Origin: Glycomyces sp. YM15
GTDB lineage: Bacteria > Actinomycetota > Actinomycetes > Mycobacteriales > Micromonosporaceae
Reading direction: 5' to 3'
Assembly: GCF_016918015.1 (NCBI RefSeq)
Contig: NZ_JAERMK010000015.1
Coordinates: 73,133 to 137,132, forward strand
DNA length: 64,000 bases
Below, one piece after another: positions 1-7,591 of this stretch (positions within the stretch are counted from its first letter, which is position 1; every line of letters begins with the position of its first letter). The translations under genes were made by a program, and so were the position numbers. Under the pieces are notes generated by a model. The model made no database searches, was not told where the DNA came from, and saw only the letters and a program-made list of their open reading frames with translations.

Positions 1-36
1 TTCGCGCCCGGCCGCACTCTGCGCCGCCCCCGCCGG

Positions 37-70
37 GGGCGGGGCCGGACCTTCAGGTCCGGCCCCGCCC
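37..70 (-). terminator. Hairpin terminator downstream of the Rpn-like gene
   Basis: Perfect 15-bp inverted repeat (37-51 and 56-70) with a TTCA loop, 15 bp past the stop of the minus-strand nuclease gene. There is no T tract, as is common for actinobacterial terminators. Confidence 0.6.
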
Positions 71-85
71 GCAAGTTCGTCGTCG

Positions 86-967
86 CTAGTCGAAGAGCTC
101 TTCGATGCGCTCAATCTCAAGTGCCCTGTCGCCCCATCTGTCCAGCTGGTCGAGGTCGGTGCACGAGGTGATGCGTTCTTCTGCCGCGGCGTCGACCGCG
201 ATGCCGCGTTTCTCGAGGATTCGAAGCAGCATCCGCGATTCGCCTTGGGCCTGGCCTCGGGCTTCGCCTCGGGCTTCTCCTTGGGCCTCCAAGCGATCGA
301 TGAAGGTAACTCGGTGTGCGGTGTCGGTCATGATGGCGGCCTCCAGTCGCTCCAGAGCTTTGTCCGAGAGCGTGTTGCTAGCGATTCGAGTGTACTTGAC
401 CTTGAGATGTTCGGGAAGTTCCACGAGGACGCCCCACAGAGCTTCGATGACCTCCACGCCTGCGTCGCCGCCGCCGTGAGCCATGGCGCTGAGCAGGGCC
501 ATCTGCTCGCAACCTCGGACCTCGGCGGGATGGGTGACCACCGGAATGAGGTCCGGTCCGATCACGAACGGCACGAGGGTGAACCCCACGTGACCGGTCT
601 CGATCGGGGCCATCGCCCACTTGGCGGTCTTCTCGTCCGGGCAGATGACGACCAGCGCAACAGGACAGCGCAGCCGGCTCCGCACCGCGATGAGGTAGTC
701 AGGCCAGGAGAAGTGTTTGTCCTCGCTCTCGGCGCGCTGCACTTCGACGATGAGCGCGAAGACCGGCTTCTCGTCCTGGTAGTAGATGTCGAGGTTGTCG
801 CAGTCGCGCTTGTCGGGTTTATCGCTGCGGGTCATCGCCTCGGAGCCCTCCTTCACCGAGGTGTAGTCGGGGAGGCGCTGGCCGAGCAGGCCGCAGTACA
901 GCTCGGTCGCGAGTTTCGGGTTGTCCTGCAAGAGGCGCAGTGGCGCCTCGTGTTCGTGTGTGACCAC
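86..967 (-). CDS. Rpn-like PD-(D/E)XK nuclease / transposase-like protein
   Basis: Predicted nuclease of the Rpn / 'putative transposase' type, about 293 residues from the GTG at 967. The core shows a PD-(D/E)XK pattern: an Asp in NLDIYY, then FALIVEVQ with the E-x-Q pair, then WPDY. The C-terminal part has the low-complexity segment EARGEARGQAQGES before LLRILEKRGI, which is typical of this family, where such Gly/Glu/Arg linkers are often repeat-expanded. The open frame extends upstream to 1357, but that part runs antisense to the DUF4129 gene and lacks coding character, so a start near 967 is preferred. Rpn proteins are reported to be DNA endonucleases that stimulate recombination; many actinobacterial copies have no assigned role. 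The gene is divergent from the MoxR operon and has its own hairpin terminator. The function is inferred from motifs only and the start is uncertain. Confidence 0.7.
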   Translation of the reverse strand: MVTHEHEAPLRLLQDNPKLATELYCGLLGQRLPDYTSVKEGSEAMTRSDKPDKRDCDNLDIYYQDEKPVFALIVEVQRAESEDKHFSWPDYLIAVRSRLRCPVALVVICPDEKTAKWAMAPIETGHVGFTLVPFVIGPDLIPVVTHPAEVRGCEQMALLSAMAHGGGDAGVEVIEALWGVLVELPEHLKVKYTRIASNTLSDKALERLEAAIMTDTAHRVTFIDRLEAQGEARGEARGQAQGESRMLLRILEKRGIAVDAAAEERITSCTDLDQLDRWGDRALEIERIEELFD

Positions 968-1139
968 CTGTTCGACGCTAGGGGAGCCGTGGTGTTCTAC
1001 GTGCGAACGACACTGTTGGTTGCGAGACGGCGTCGTGAAGTCGCTTTCCGGGCGGCGACGGTGGTAGGCGGTTGCAGCGCCACTGACATAAGGTGGGGCG
1101 CGTAACTCCCGGAAGATGAGCACCCCCTTGAGGTTCCGT

Positions 1140-1865
1140 ATGGCGCACCCCGATACGCAGCGGCGGCGAGTCGCGCTCAGGCGCTGGCTGCCCGTGCTCG
1201 TAGTGGTCGCCGCGCTGCTGGTGGTCGGGCTGGCCGCGCAGGGGGCCGGGCTGCAGTGGGATGAGGCCGAGGTCCCGACGTCCACCGGTGAACGGGAGTC
1301 GCCGCCGCCGCAGCAGCAGGAGACGCTGGAAATGCCGACGGGCTTGGAGAACGGCACCCCTCAAGACACCTTCACCTTCCCGTCCTGGGTCACCTGGGTA
1401 ATACTCGGCATCCTCATCGGCGTACCGGCCTTCTTCGTGCTGCTCTTCCTCACGCGCAAACTCATCGACTGGCTCGTGGACGCGCCGCCCAGCAGCGGCG
1501 TCGGCGATCCCGAACCCGAGTACCTGCACAGGGACTTCACGCTCGTCGAGGAGGCCGTCAACGCCGCCCTCGCCGAAATGGACCTCGGCGACGACCCGCG
1601 CGCGGCGATCATGGCCTGCTGGCTGCACTTCGAGCGGGCCTCCGAGGCCGTCGGCATCGAACGCGAACCCTCCGACACCCCCTCCGATCTCGTCAGGAAA
1701 CTCCTGGTCCGCCACGAACTCGACGGCTCCGCGCTGCGCCGCCTCTCCGAGGCCTACCTCCGCGCCCGCTACTCACCGCACCAGGTCGTCGAGGCCGACC
1801 GCGACCAGGCCCGCGACGCACTCATCGCGCTCCAGGCGCAGCTCGGCCTCAGGACCGGCCGATGA
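1140..1865 (+). CDS. DUF4129 membrane protein, first gene of the MoxR operon
   Basis: About 241 residues. The chosen ATG at 1140 has GAGG six bases upstream; the in-frame ATG at 1116 has no convincing ribosome site. There is an N-terminal membrane segment (about residues 13-33), a Pro/Gln/Glu-rich loop, a second membrane segment (about 90-115), then a soluble C-terminal domain of DUF4129 type with the RAAIMACWLHFERA and SDTPSDLVRKLL patterns. In some DUF4129 proteins this domain sits behind a transglutaminase domain, but none is present here. The stop overlaps the next start (ATGA at 1862). It probably acts in the same membrane-associated complex as MoxR and the DUF58 protein encoded downstream; the biochemical role is unknown. 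Confidence 0.85.
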   Translation: MAHPDTQRRRVALRRWLPVLVVVAALLVVGLAAQGAGLQWDEAEVPTSTGERESPPPQQQETLEMPTGLENGTPQDTFTFPSWVTWVILGILIGVPAFFVLLFLTRKLIDWLVDAPPSSGVGDPEPEYLHRDFTLVEEAVNAALAEMDLGDDPRAAIMACWLHFERASEAVGIEREPSDTPSDLVRKLLVRHELDGSALRRLSEAYLRARYSPHQVVEADRDQARDALIALQAQLGLRTGR

Positions 1866-2371
1866 AGGACTTCCTCGCCCCGTTCGGGCGCCTGAAGCTG
1901 TGGCCCGCCGTCGGCGCCGTCGCGCTGGCCGTCGTGTTCTGGGGCGCCGCCCGCCTCAGCGGCGTCGACTTCGCGATCTGGCAGCTCGTACTGCTCTCCC
2001 TGGCCGCGCTGCTCGCCAACTCCGTCGTGAACGGCATGCGCGCCGACCACGAGAAGGCCCCGCCGATCGTCACCACCACCGTGAACGAACCCAGCTGGCG
2101 GCCTTTCACGGAGGTCAACCGCTGGGAGGACCGCCTCATCTTCGCCGAGGCCAAACCCGGCCGCTTCGAAGGCACGAACGCGAAGCAGCAGCTCGTCGAG
2201 GTCGCCTCCGAACGGCTCCGCCTCCGGCGAGGCCTCTCGCTCACCGCCCAGCCCGACCAGTGCCGGGCCCTGCTCGGCGACCCCCTGTTCCTGTTCCTCA
2301 CCCAGCCCGCGCCCGACTGCCCGACCCCTCGGCAGCTCGGCGAATACCTGCACGCCATCGAGGAGATCTAA
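1862..2371 (+). CDS. Small membrane protein of the MoxR operon
   Basis: 169 residues, starting in an ATGA overlap with the DUF4129 gene and ending in a TAATG overlap with moxR. Two hydrophobic segments near the N-terminus (about 12-30 and 38-55) are followed by a charged cytoplasmic-type region with many Arg and Glu residues. I do not recognise a named domain. DUF4350-type proteins often occupy this position in MoxR-DUF58-DUF4129 operons, but this one is shorter and I cannot assign it. The strict overlaps on both sides imply co-translation with its neighbours and a function tied to them. Confidence 0.8.
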   Translation: MKDFLAPFGRLKLWPAVGAVALAVVFWGAARLSGVDFAIWQLVLLSLAALLANSVVNGMRADHEKAPPIVTTTVNEPSWRPFTEVNRWEDRLIFAEAKPGRFEGTNAKQQLVEVASERLRLRRGLSLTAQPDQCRALLGDPLFLFLTQPAPDCPTPRQLGEYLHAIEEI

Positions 2372-3432
2372 TGTCAGACACCCCGAGCATCAGCCTCGAC
2401 CAGGTCGCCCACCACGCGGGCGCGGTCCTCAAGTCCGTCCAGTCGGTCATCGTCGGCAAGGACGAGCCGCTGAAACTGGTCCTCGCCGGCATCCTCGCCG
2501 GCGGCCACATCCTGCTCGAAGACCTCCCGGGCCTCGGCAAGACGCTCACCGCGCGCTGCTTCGCCCAGAGCCTCGGCCTCGACTTCCGGCGCCTGCAGTT
2601 CACCCCCGACCTGCTGCCCGCCGACGTCACCGGGTCGCTGCTCTACAACCAGAAGAGCGGCGAGTTCGTCTACCGCAAGGGACCCGTCCACACCAACCTC
2701 CTGCTCGCCGACGAGATCAACCGGACGCCCCCGAAGACGCAGTCGGCGCTCCTCGAAGCCATGCAGGAACGCCAGGTGTCGGTCGAAGGCGAGACGCACC
2801 TGCTCCCCGAGCCGTTCACCGTGCTCGCCACCTCGAACCCCGTCGAGTTCGAGGGCACCTACCAGCTGCCCGAGGCGCAACTCGACCGCTTCCTGCTCCG
2901 CGTCTCGTTCGGCTACCCGACCCCCGACGAGGAGTGGGAAGTCCTCCAGCGCCGCATCTCCCGGCGCGCCGAGTCGGTCGACCTCGCCCCCGTCATCGAC
3001 GCCGCGACGCTCGTCGGCATGCAGAAGGCCCTCGAGAACGTCACCGTCGAGGACTCGGTCGGCCGCTACATGGTCGCCATCACCAACGCGACCCGCGGTC
3101 ACGCCCAGGTCCAGGTCGGCGCCTCGCCTCGCGGTTCGCTCGCGCTGCTGCTCGCCTCCCGCGCGCTGGCCGTCCTCTCCGGACGCGACTTCGTGACCCC
3201 TGACGACGTCAAGGGCGTCGCGGGAGCGGCCCTCGCCCACCGCATCACCCTCAAGCCCGAGCTCTGGATGCGCCGCATCGACCCGGCCTCCGTGGTCGCC
3301 GACATCTGCCACGGCGTCGCCGCGCCCCAGACCGCTCAGGCCCCCACTTACTCCGCAGCCTCGGCGACGCCAATTGACGGCTCGCAAGCTTCGCCGAGAC
3401 CGCTTGCGAGCCGTAAATTGGCAGAGCAATGA
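2371..3432 (+). CDS. moxR: MoxR-family AAA+ ATPase
   Basis: 353 residues. It is an AAA+ ATPase of the MoxR/RavA group, thought to act as a chaperone-like activator of von Willebrand-type or DUF58 partner proteins. Visible motifs: Walker A (EDLPGLGKT, about residues 50-58), Walker B (LLADEINR, about 111-118), sensor 1 (VLATSNPVEFEGTYQLPEAQLDRF) and the C-terminal lid. It lies between the small membrane protein and the DUF58 gene, overlapping both by a few bases. The last 20 or so residues after TYSAASATP are atypical: they are encoded by a palindromic repeat (3371-3420) and read GSQASPRPLASRK, so the native C-terminus was probably replaced or extended by a repeat insertion. The ATPase core is intact. 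Confidence 0.95.
   Translation: MSDTPSISLDQVAHHAGAVLKSVQSVIVGKDEPLKLVLAGILAGGHILLEDLPGLGKTLTARCFAQSLGLDFRRLQFTPDLLPADVTGSLLYNQKSGEFVYRKGPVHTNLLLADEINRTPPKTQSALLEAMQERQVSVEGETHLLPEPFTVLATSNPVEFEGTYQLPEAQLDRFLLRVSFGYPTPDEEWEVLQRRISRRAESVDLAPVIDAATLVGMQKALENVTVEDSVGRYMVAITNATRGHAQVQVGASPRGSLALLLASRALAVLSGRDFVTPDDVKGVAGAALAHRITLKPELWMRRIDPASVVADICHGVAAPQTAQAPTYSAASATPIDGSQASPRPLASRKLAEQ
3371..3420. repeat. Palindromic dispersed repeat inside the moxR 3' end
   Basis: Inverted repeat with 19-base arms (3371-3389 and 3402-3420) that match at 18 of 19 positions, around a 12-base loop. Each arm carries GCTTGCGAGCCGT, the core of the dispersed repeat also found at 4790-4815, 25360-25418 and 27101-27166. 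It lies wholly within the coding frame of moxR, 9 bases before the start codon of the DUF58 gene, so the folded RNA would sit over the translational coupling site. Confidence 0.85.
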
Positions 3433-4787
3433 CACTCGCAGGCGATCCCGCGCTCAGTCTGCGCACCGACAGCGCCCGGCCCGCCGGCCGGGTGCAGTCC
3501 GAGCCGCCCGTCACGTGGCGCCGCACGCCGGCCCTGACACGGGCCGTCGCGCTCGTCGCCGTCTGCCTGCTCGTCTCGGTCGCGTTCGGCCGGATCGACT
3601 TGGTGCTCATCAGTGCGCCCTTCGCCATCGGCACCGCGATGCTGCTCCAGCACCGGCCGACGCGCCCGCCCGAAGCCAAGCTCGTCCCGTTCGACGACGC
3701 CACCACGGCCGAGGGCGCGACGGCCGCCGCGACCCTCACGGTCGTCAACCCCGAGCCGGTTCCGATCACCACGCTCGTCACCGCGGCCGCCGATCCCTGG
3801 ATCGACCTGCACACCGGCAAGGGCGACTTCGCCGAACGCCTCGCGCCCGCGTCCGGGCGCGACATGGTCGTCGCAGGGCGGGCCCGCCGCTGGGGCGGCC
3901 ACCATTTCGGGCCGATCCACGTCCGCTCGATCGCGTGCGGCGGGCTCCTCGAGACCACGGTGCAGCGACTGCACGGCGCGACCGTGTGGGTCCTGCCGGT
4001 GCCCGACTGGTTCGACTCCGCCGAGTCCCTGCCGTTCGCCGACGGCGTCACGGGCGTGCACCGCTCCCGCCGCGGCGGCGACTCCGGCGAGCTCGCCGAG
4101 GTCCGGCTCTACCAGCCGGGCGACCGCCTGCGCCGCATCGACTGGCGCACCTCGATGCGCAGCCAGGACCTGTACGTCAACGCCACGCTCTCCGAACGCG
4201 ACACCGACGTCACCCTGATCCTCGACCTCCAGGTCGAGGCCGGGATCTCCGGCGGTCTGGACGGCGCGGCCTCGATCGCGGACCTCACCGTGCGCGCGGC
4301 CGGGGCCGTGGCCTCCCACTACGCGCTCCAAGGCGACCGCGTGGCCTGCATCGAGTTCGGCGCGCGCGGCCGCCGGATGCGGGCCGGGACCGGAAGGCGC
4401 CACGCCGCCGCGACGCTCCGCTGGCTCGCGTCGGTCGACATGCCGCCGGACCCGCTGCCGCCCTCGCCCGAGATGCTGCGCCGCCAGCTCGCCGGGCAGC
4501 GCAGCCTGAACGTCGTGTTCACGCCGCTGCTGACCGACCGCTCGCTGGCGCTGGTCGCCGCGATCGCCCGCGCCGGGCGGCCCGTGCTCTGCGTCGGCAC
4601 CCTCCCGCCTCACGTCTCGCCGCCAAACCGTTCACATTGGACGCCGTATGCGGAGCGGCTGTGGCGGCTCACGCGGTCCAACACCGTGATGGAGCTGCGC
4701 GACCTCGGCGTCGCGGTCGAGCCCTGGCAGGGCTCGGCGTCGCTCGACAACGTGCTCGCCGAACTGAACCGGAGGCGGTACCGATGA
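3429..4787 (+). CDS. DUF58 domain protein
   Basis: 452 residues, starting in ATGA overlap with moxR. Two hydrophobic segments near residues 38-75 anchor it to the membrane. The soluble part contains the DUF58 signature around residues 215-265: VRLYQPGDRLRRIDWRTSMRSQ, then VNATLSERDTDVTLILD, which begins a von Willebrand A-like fold. DUF58 proteins are almost always encoded next to MoxR ATPases and are presumed to be their clients. The final codons overlap a GGAGG ribosome site and the downstream ATGA junction. Function beyond the MoxR partnership is unknown. Confidence 0.92.
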   Translation: MTLAGDPALSLRTDSARPAGRVQSEPPVTWRRTPALTRAVALVAVCLLVSVAFGRIDLVLISAPFAIGTAMLLQHRPTRPPEAKLVPFDDATTAEGATAAATLTVVNPEPVPITTLVTAAADPWIDLHTGKGDFAERLAPASGRDMVVAGRARRWGGHHFGPIHVRSIACGGLLETTVQRLHGATVWVLPVPDWFDSAESLPFADGVTGVHRSRRGGDSGELAEVRLYQPGDRLRRIDWRTSMRSQDLYVNATLSERDTDVTLILDLQVEAGISGGLDGAASIADLTVRAAGAVASHYALQGDRVACIEFGARGRRMRAGTGRRHAAATLRWLASVDMPPDPLPPSPEMLRRQLAGQRSLNVVFTPLLTDRSLALVAAIARAGRPVLCVGTLPPHVSPPNRSHWTPYAERLWRLTRSNTVMELRDLGVAVEPWQGSASLDNVLAELNRRRYR

Positions 4788-4821
4788 GCCCCCTTGCCGA
4801 AGCTTGCGAGTCAAAATGAGC
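4784..4821 (+). repeat. Repeat copy inserted at a start codon, flanked by ATGAGC
   Basis: A single-arm copy of the dispersed repeat (core GAAGCTTGCGAGTC) occupies 4790-4815 and is bracketed by identical ATGAGC hexamers at 4784-4789 and 4816-4821. Removing the 26-base insert plus one hexamer would place a strong GGAGG site directly before the next gene's ATG, in ATGA overlap with the DUF58 stop. As it stands, the first ATG opens an 11-codon peptide (MSPLAEACESK) whose TGA overlaps the present start at 4816. Confidence 0.75.
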
Positions 4822-5430
4822 GACGCGCACCGCAGTCTTGCCCGGGCGCTCAGCGAAGGCGCCCGCGACCGCCTCAGAGCGGGCAAGGCCGGCAGCGTCT
4901 CCTGGGCCCGGCGGGTCGCGCCCGCGGGAGTCCTGCTGCGGCTGGTGATCGCGCTGCCGGTGTTCGTCGCCGCCGAGATCGCCGTTCCGCCCGAGTGGGC
5001 CGCGGCCGGGTTCTACGTCGGCGCCGCCGCGCTCTTCGCGCTCGTCGCGGCCCTGCTCCCGGGTGGGATCGCGCCGACCCTGGCGATCCTGTTCGTGCTC
5101 GCGTCCTGGCTCATCAGCGGCGCGCTGGACGAGGGCGAGTCGTCCTTGTGGACGGCCACCGCCATCGCGTGCCTGCTTTATGCGGCGCACGCCACGGCCG
5201 CCGTGACCCAGCGCTTTCGGACGACTACCGCAATGGACGGTGAGATCATCCTCACCTGGGCCCGCCACCTGGGGATCGTCCTTGCATCGACAGTGGTCGT
5301 AGCCGGTATTCTGGCCCTGTTCACCGCGTATTTCACCGGTCTCGCGGCCGGTCTCGTCATTGCGGCCGGGATCGTGGCAGCGGTAACAGTGATCTACGTC
5401 CTCGCGCGTTCACTACACAGGAACCCCTGA
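4816..5430 (+). CDS. Polytopic membrane protein, last gene of the MoxR operon
   Basis: 204 residues from the ATG at 4816, with four to five hydrophobic segments (about 35-58, 60-82, 88-105, 112-130, 150-200). No named domain is recognised. A membrane protein in this position is a regular part of actinobacterial MoxR-DUF58 loci. It has no ribosome site of its own; its start overlaps the stop of an 11-codon reading frame that does have one, so it probably depends on re-initiation. A TTG at 4804 is a possible alternative start. Confidence 0.85.
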   Translation: MSDAHRSLARALSEGARDRLRAGKAGSVSWARRVAPAGVLLRLVIALPVFVAAEIAVPPEWAAAGFYVGAAALFALVAALLPGGIAPTLAILFVLASWLISGALDEGESSLWTATAIACLLYAAHATAAVTQRFRTTTAMDGEIILTWARHLGIVLASTVVVAGILALFTAYFTGLAAGLVIAAGIVAAVTVIYVLARSLHRNP

Positions 5431-5450
5431 GCAAGGACAGAATTGAACCC

Positions 5451-6827
5451 GTGAAACGTATTGTCGTGATAGGTGCCGGTCACGTCGGTTTCTACGTTGC
5501 CGAACGCTTGAGCAAGCTCTTGAAGAGCGATATCAAGCGCGGTCAAGTTGAACTGATGGTCATCGACCCCAACCAGCACATGACCTACCAGCCGTTCCTG
5601 CCCGAGGCGGCCGCTGGCTCCATCTCCCCGCGTCACGGTGTAGTGCCGCTCCGACAGGCCCTCAAGCTCTGCACCATCCTCACCGGTGCGGTCACCGAGA
5701 TCAACCACGCCGAGCGCAAGCTCGTCGTGCAGCCGTTCGTCGGACCCACCCGCGAGGTCGAGTACGACGAGGTCATCGTCGCCCCCGGCTCCGTCACCCG
5801 CCCGCTGCCCATCCCGGGCCTGGCCGACGTCGCCATCGGCATCAAGTCGATGGGCGAGGCGATCTGGCTGCGCAACCACGTGCTCCAGCGCTTCGACATC
5901 GCGGCCACCACCGAGGACCCCGACGTGCGCCGCAAGGCCCTCACGTTCGTGACCGTCGGCGGCGGCTTCGCCGGCGCGGAGACCCTCGGCGAGCTCGAGG
6001 ACCTCACGGCGAACATCGTGAAGAACTACCCGATGCTCGACGCCGACGAGATCAAGTGGTACCTCGTCGAATACGCGAACAAGATCCTCCCCGAGGTCGG
6101 CCCCGAGATGGGCGCCTACGCGGCCCGCGAGCTCACCAAGCGCGGCGTCGACATCCGGCTCGGCACGACCCTCAAGTCCTGCATCGACGGCCACGTCATC
6201 CTCACCGACGGCGAGGAGTTCGACACCGACACGATCATCTGGACCGCCGGCGTCATGCCGAACCCGATGCTCAAGCAGTCGGACCTGCCGATCGGCCCCC
6301 GCGGCCACCTCGAGTGCAACACGCGCCTCCAGGTCGCCACCGGCGTCGAGGCCGGCACGCACACCGTCGGCGAGGTCGTCGACGGCGCCTGGGGCGCCGG
6401 CGACTCCACGCAGGTGCCCGACACCTCGGACTTCCCGATGGACTGGTGCACGCCGTCCGCGCAGCACGCCGTCCGCCAGGCCTCCGTCCTGGCCGAGAAC
6501 GTGTACCGCAAGCACGTCGGCCGCGAACTCAAGCCGTACGAGCACAAGTACATCGGCTCGGTCGCGGGCCTCGGCCTGTACAAGGGCGTCGCGAACACCT
6601 ACGGATTCAAGGCCAAGGGCCTGCTCGCGTGGCTCATGCACCGCGGCTACCACCTGTCGCGCGTGCCCGGGACCGGCCGCAAGGGCCGCGTCCTCACGGA
6701 CTGGATCGTCGGCTTCTTCACGAAGCGCGAAATGGTCCAACTCGGTGAAATCCACGCCGGTCGCCAACCGTTCGAAGCCATCGCCGCAGGCACTGACCCC
6801 GCACGGGCCGCCAAGTCCGTCGGATAG
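5451..6827 (+). CDS. ndh: Type II NADH dehydrogenase
   Basis: 458 residues from a GTG preceded by AAGGAC. It is a single-subunit, non-proton-pumping NADH:quinone oxidoreductase of the respiratory chain, attached to the inner face of the membrane. It has two Rossmann motifs: GAGHVG (about residues 8-13) for FAD and VGGGFAGAE (about 170) for NADH. Quinone-site and FAD-proximal patterns are also visible (DTIIWTAGV, GAGDSTQVP, TPSAQHAVRQ). The C-terminal segment from about residue 385 is amphipathic, with the KGLLAWLMHRGYHL pattern expected for membrane attachment. It follows the MoxR operon by 20 bases and ends at a strong hairpin before mtrA. Confidence 0.95.
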   Translation: MKRIVVIGAGHVGFYVAERLSKLLKSDIKRGQVELMVIDPNQHMTYQPFLPEAAAGSISPRHGVVPLRQALKLCTILTGAVTEINHAERKLVVQPFVGPTREVEYDEVIVAPGSVTRPLPIPGLADVAIGIKSMGEAIWLRNHVLQRFDIAATTEDPDVRRKALTFVTVGGGFAGAETLGELEDLTANIVKNYPMLDADEIKWYLVEYANKILPEVGPEMGAYAARELTKRGVDIRLGTTLKSCIDGHVILTDGEEFDTDTIIWTAGVMPNPMLKQSDLPIGPRGHLECNTRLQVATGVEAGTHTVGEVVDGAWGAGDSTQVPDTSDFPMDWCTPSAQHAVRQASVLAENVYRKHVGRELKPYEHKYIGSVAGLGLYKGVANTYGFKAKGLLAWLMHRGYHLSRVPGTGRKGRVLTDWIVGFFTKREMVQLGEIHAGRQPFEAIAAGTDPARAAKSVG

Positions 6828-6840
6828 TCGTTACAGTTGG

Positions 6841-6869
6841 AGCACCACGGGTAAGAGACCCGTGGTGCT
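6841..6869 (+). terminator. Hairpin terminator after ndh
   Basis: Perfect 11-bp stem (6841-6851 with 6859-6869) and a 7-base loop, 13 bp after the ndh stop and before the mtrA ribosome site. It probably separates ndh from the mtrAB-lpqB operon. Confidence 0.8.
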
Positions 6870-6895
6870 TCAACCTTTAGCGAGGTGGAAAACTG

Positions 6896-7591
6896 GTGTC
6901 CATGAGAGCACGTGTACTCGTCGTCGACGACGATCCGGCCCTGGCGGAGATGCTCGGCATCATCCTCCGGACCGAAGGCTTCACCCCCACGTTCGTCACC
7001 GACGGCGAGAAGGCGCTCGCCGCGTTCAAGGAGCACCGCCCGGACATCGTCCTGCTGGACCTCATGCTCCCGGGCATGAGCGGCATAGACGTCGCCAAGG
7101 CGATCCGCGGCGAATCCGGCGTGCCGATCGTCATGCTCACCGCGAAGTCGGACACCGTCGACATCGTCCTCGGCCTCGAATCGGGCGCGGACGACTACAT
7201 CGTCAAGCCCTTCAAGCCCAAGGAGCTGGTGGCCCGCATCCGCGCCCGCCTGCGCCGCGGCGACGACGTCACGCCCGAACGCCTCGAGATCGGCAAGCCC
7301 GGCCTCCAGGTCCAGATCGACGTGCCGGCCCACCAGGTCACCCTCAACGGCGCCGAAGTCAAGCTCACTCCGCTCGAGTTCGACCTGCTCGTGGCCCTGG
7401 CCCGCAAGCCCCGCCAGGTCTTCACCAGGCAGGTGCTCCTCGAGCAGGTCTGGGGCTACCGGCACTCGGCCGACACCCGCCTCGTGAACGTCCACGTACA
7501 GCGCCTGCGGGCCAAGATCGAGCCCGACCCCGAGCGTCCCCAGCTCATCCAGACCGTGCGCGGCGTCGGGTACAAAGCCGGATTGGGCTAG
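6896..7591 (+). CDS. mtrA: Response regulator MtrA
   Basis: 231 residues. The GTG at 6896 is chosen because GAGGTGG lies seven bases upstream; the ATG two codons later is possible. It is an OmpR/PhoB-family DNA-binding regulator: the receiver domain (about 4-118) has the acidic pocket VVDDD and phospho-acceptor Asp55 in LLDLMLPGM, Lys in IVKPFKP, then a winged-helix domain with LTPLEFDLLVALARKPRQVF and TVRGVGYKAG. Long stretches are nearly identical to what I know of mycobacterial MtrA. MtrA controls cell division, wall hydrolases and, by report, replication-linked genes. It overlaps mtrB and forms an operon with mtrB and lpqB. Confidence 0.97.
   Translation: MSMRARVLVVDDDPALAEMLGIILRTEGFTPTFVTDGEKALAAFKEHRPDIVLLDLMLPGMSGIDVAKAIRGESGVPIVMLTAKSDTVDIVLGLESGADDYIVKPFKPKELVARIRARLRRGDDVTPERLEIGKPGLQVQIDVPAHQVTLNGAEVKLTPLEFDLLVALARKPRQVFTRQVLLEQVWGYRHSADTRLVNVHVQRLRAKIEPDPERPQLIQTVRGVGYKAGLG

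Noticed and set aside
968-1357. N-terminal extension of the Rpn-like gene to 1357
   Set aside because: It would overlap the DUF4129 gene antisense and translates to Ser/Thr/Cys-rich sequence without family similarity.
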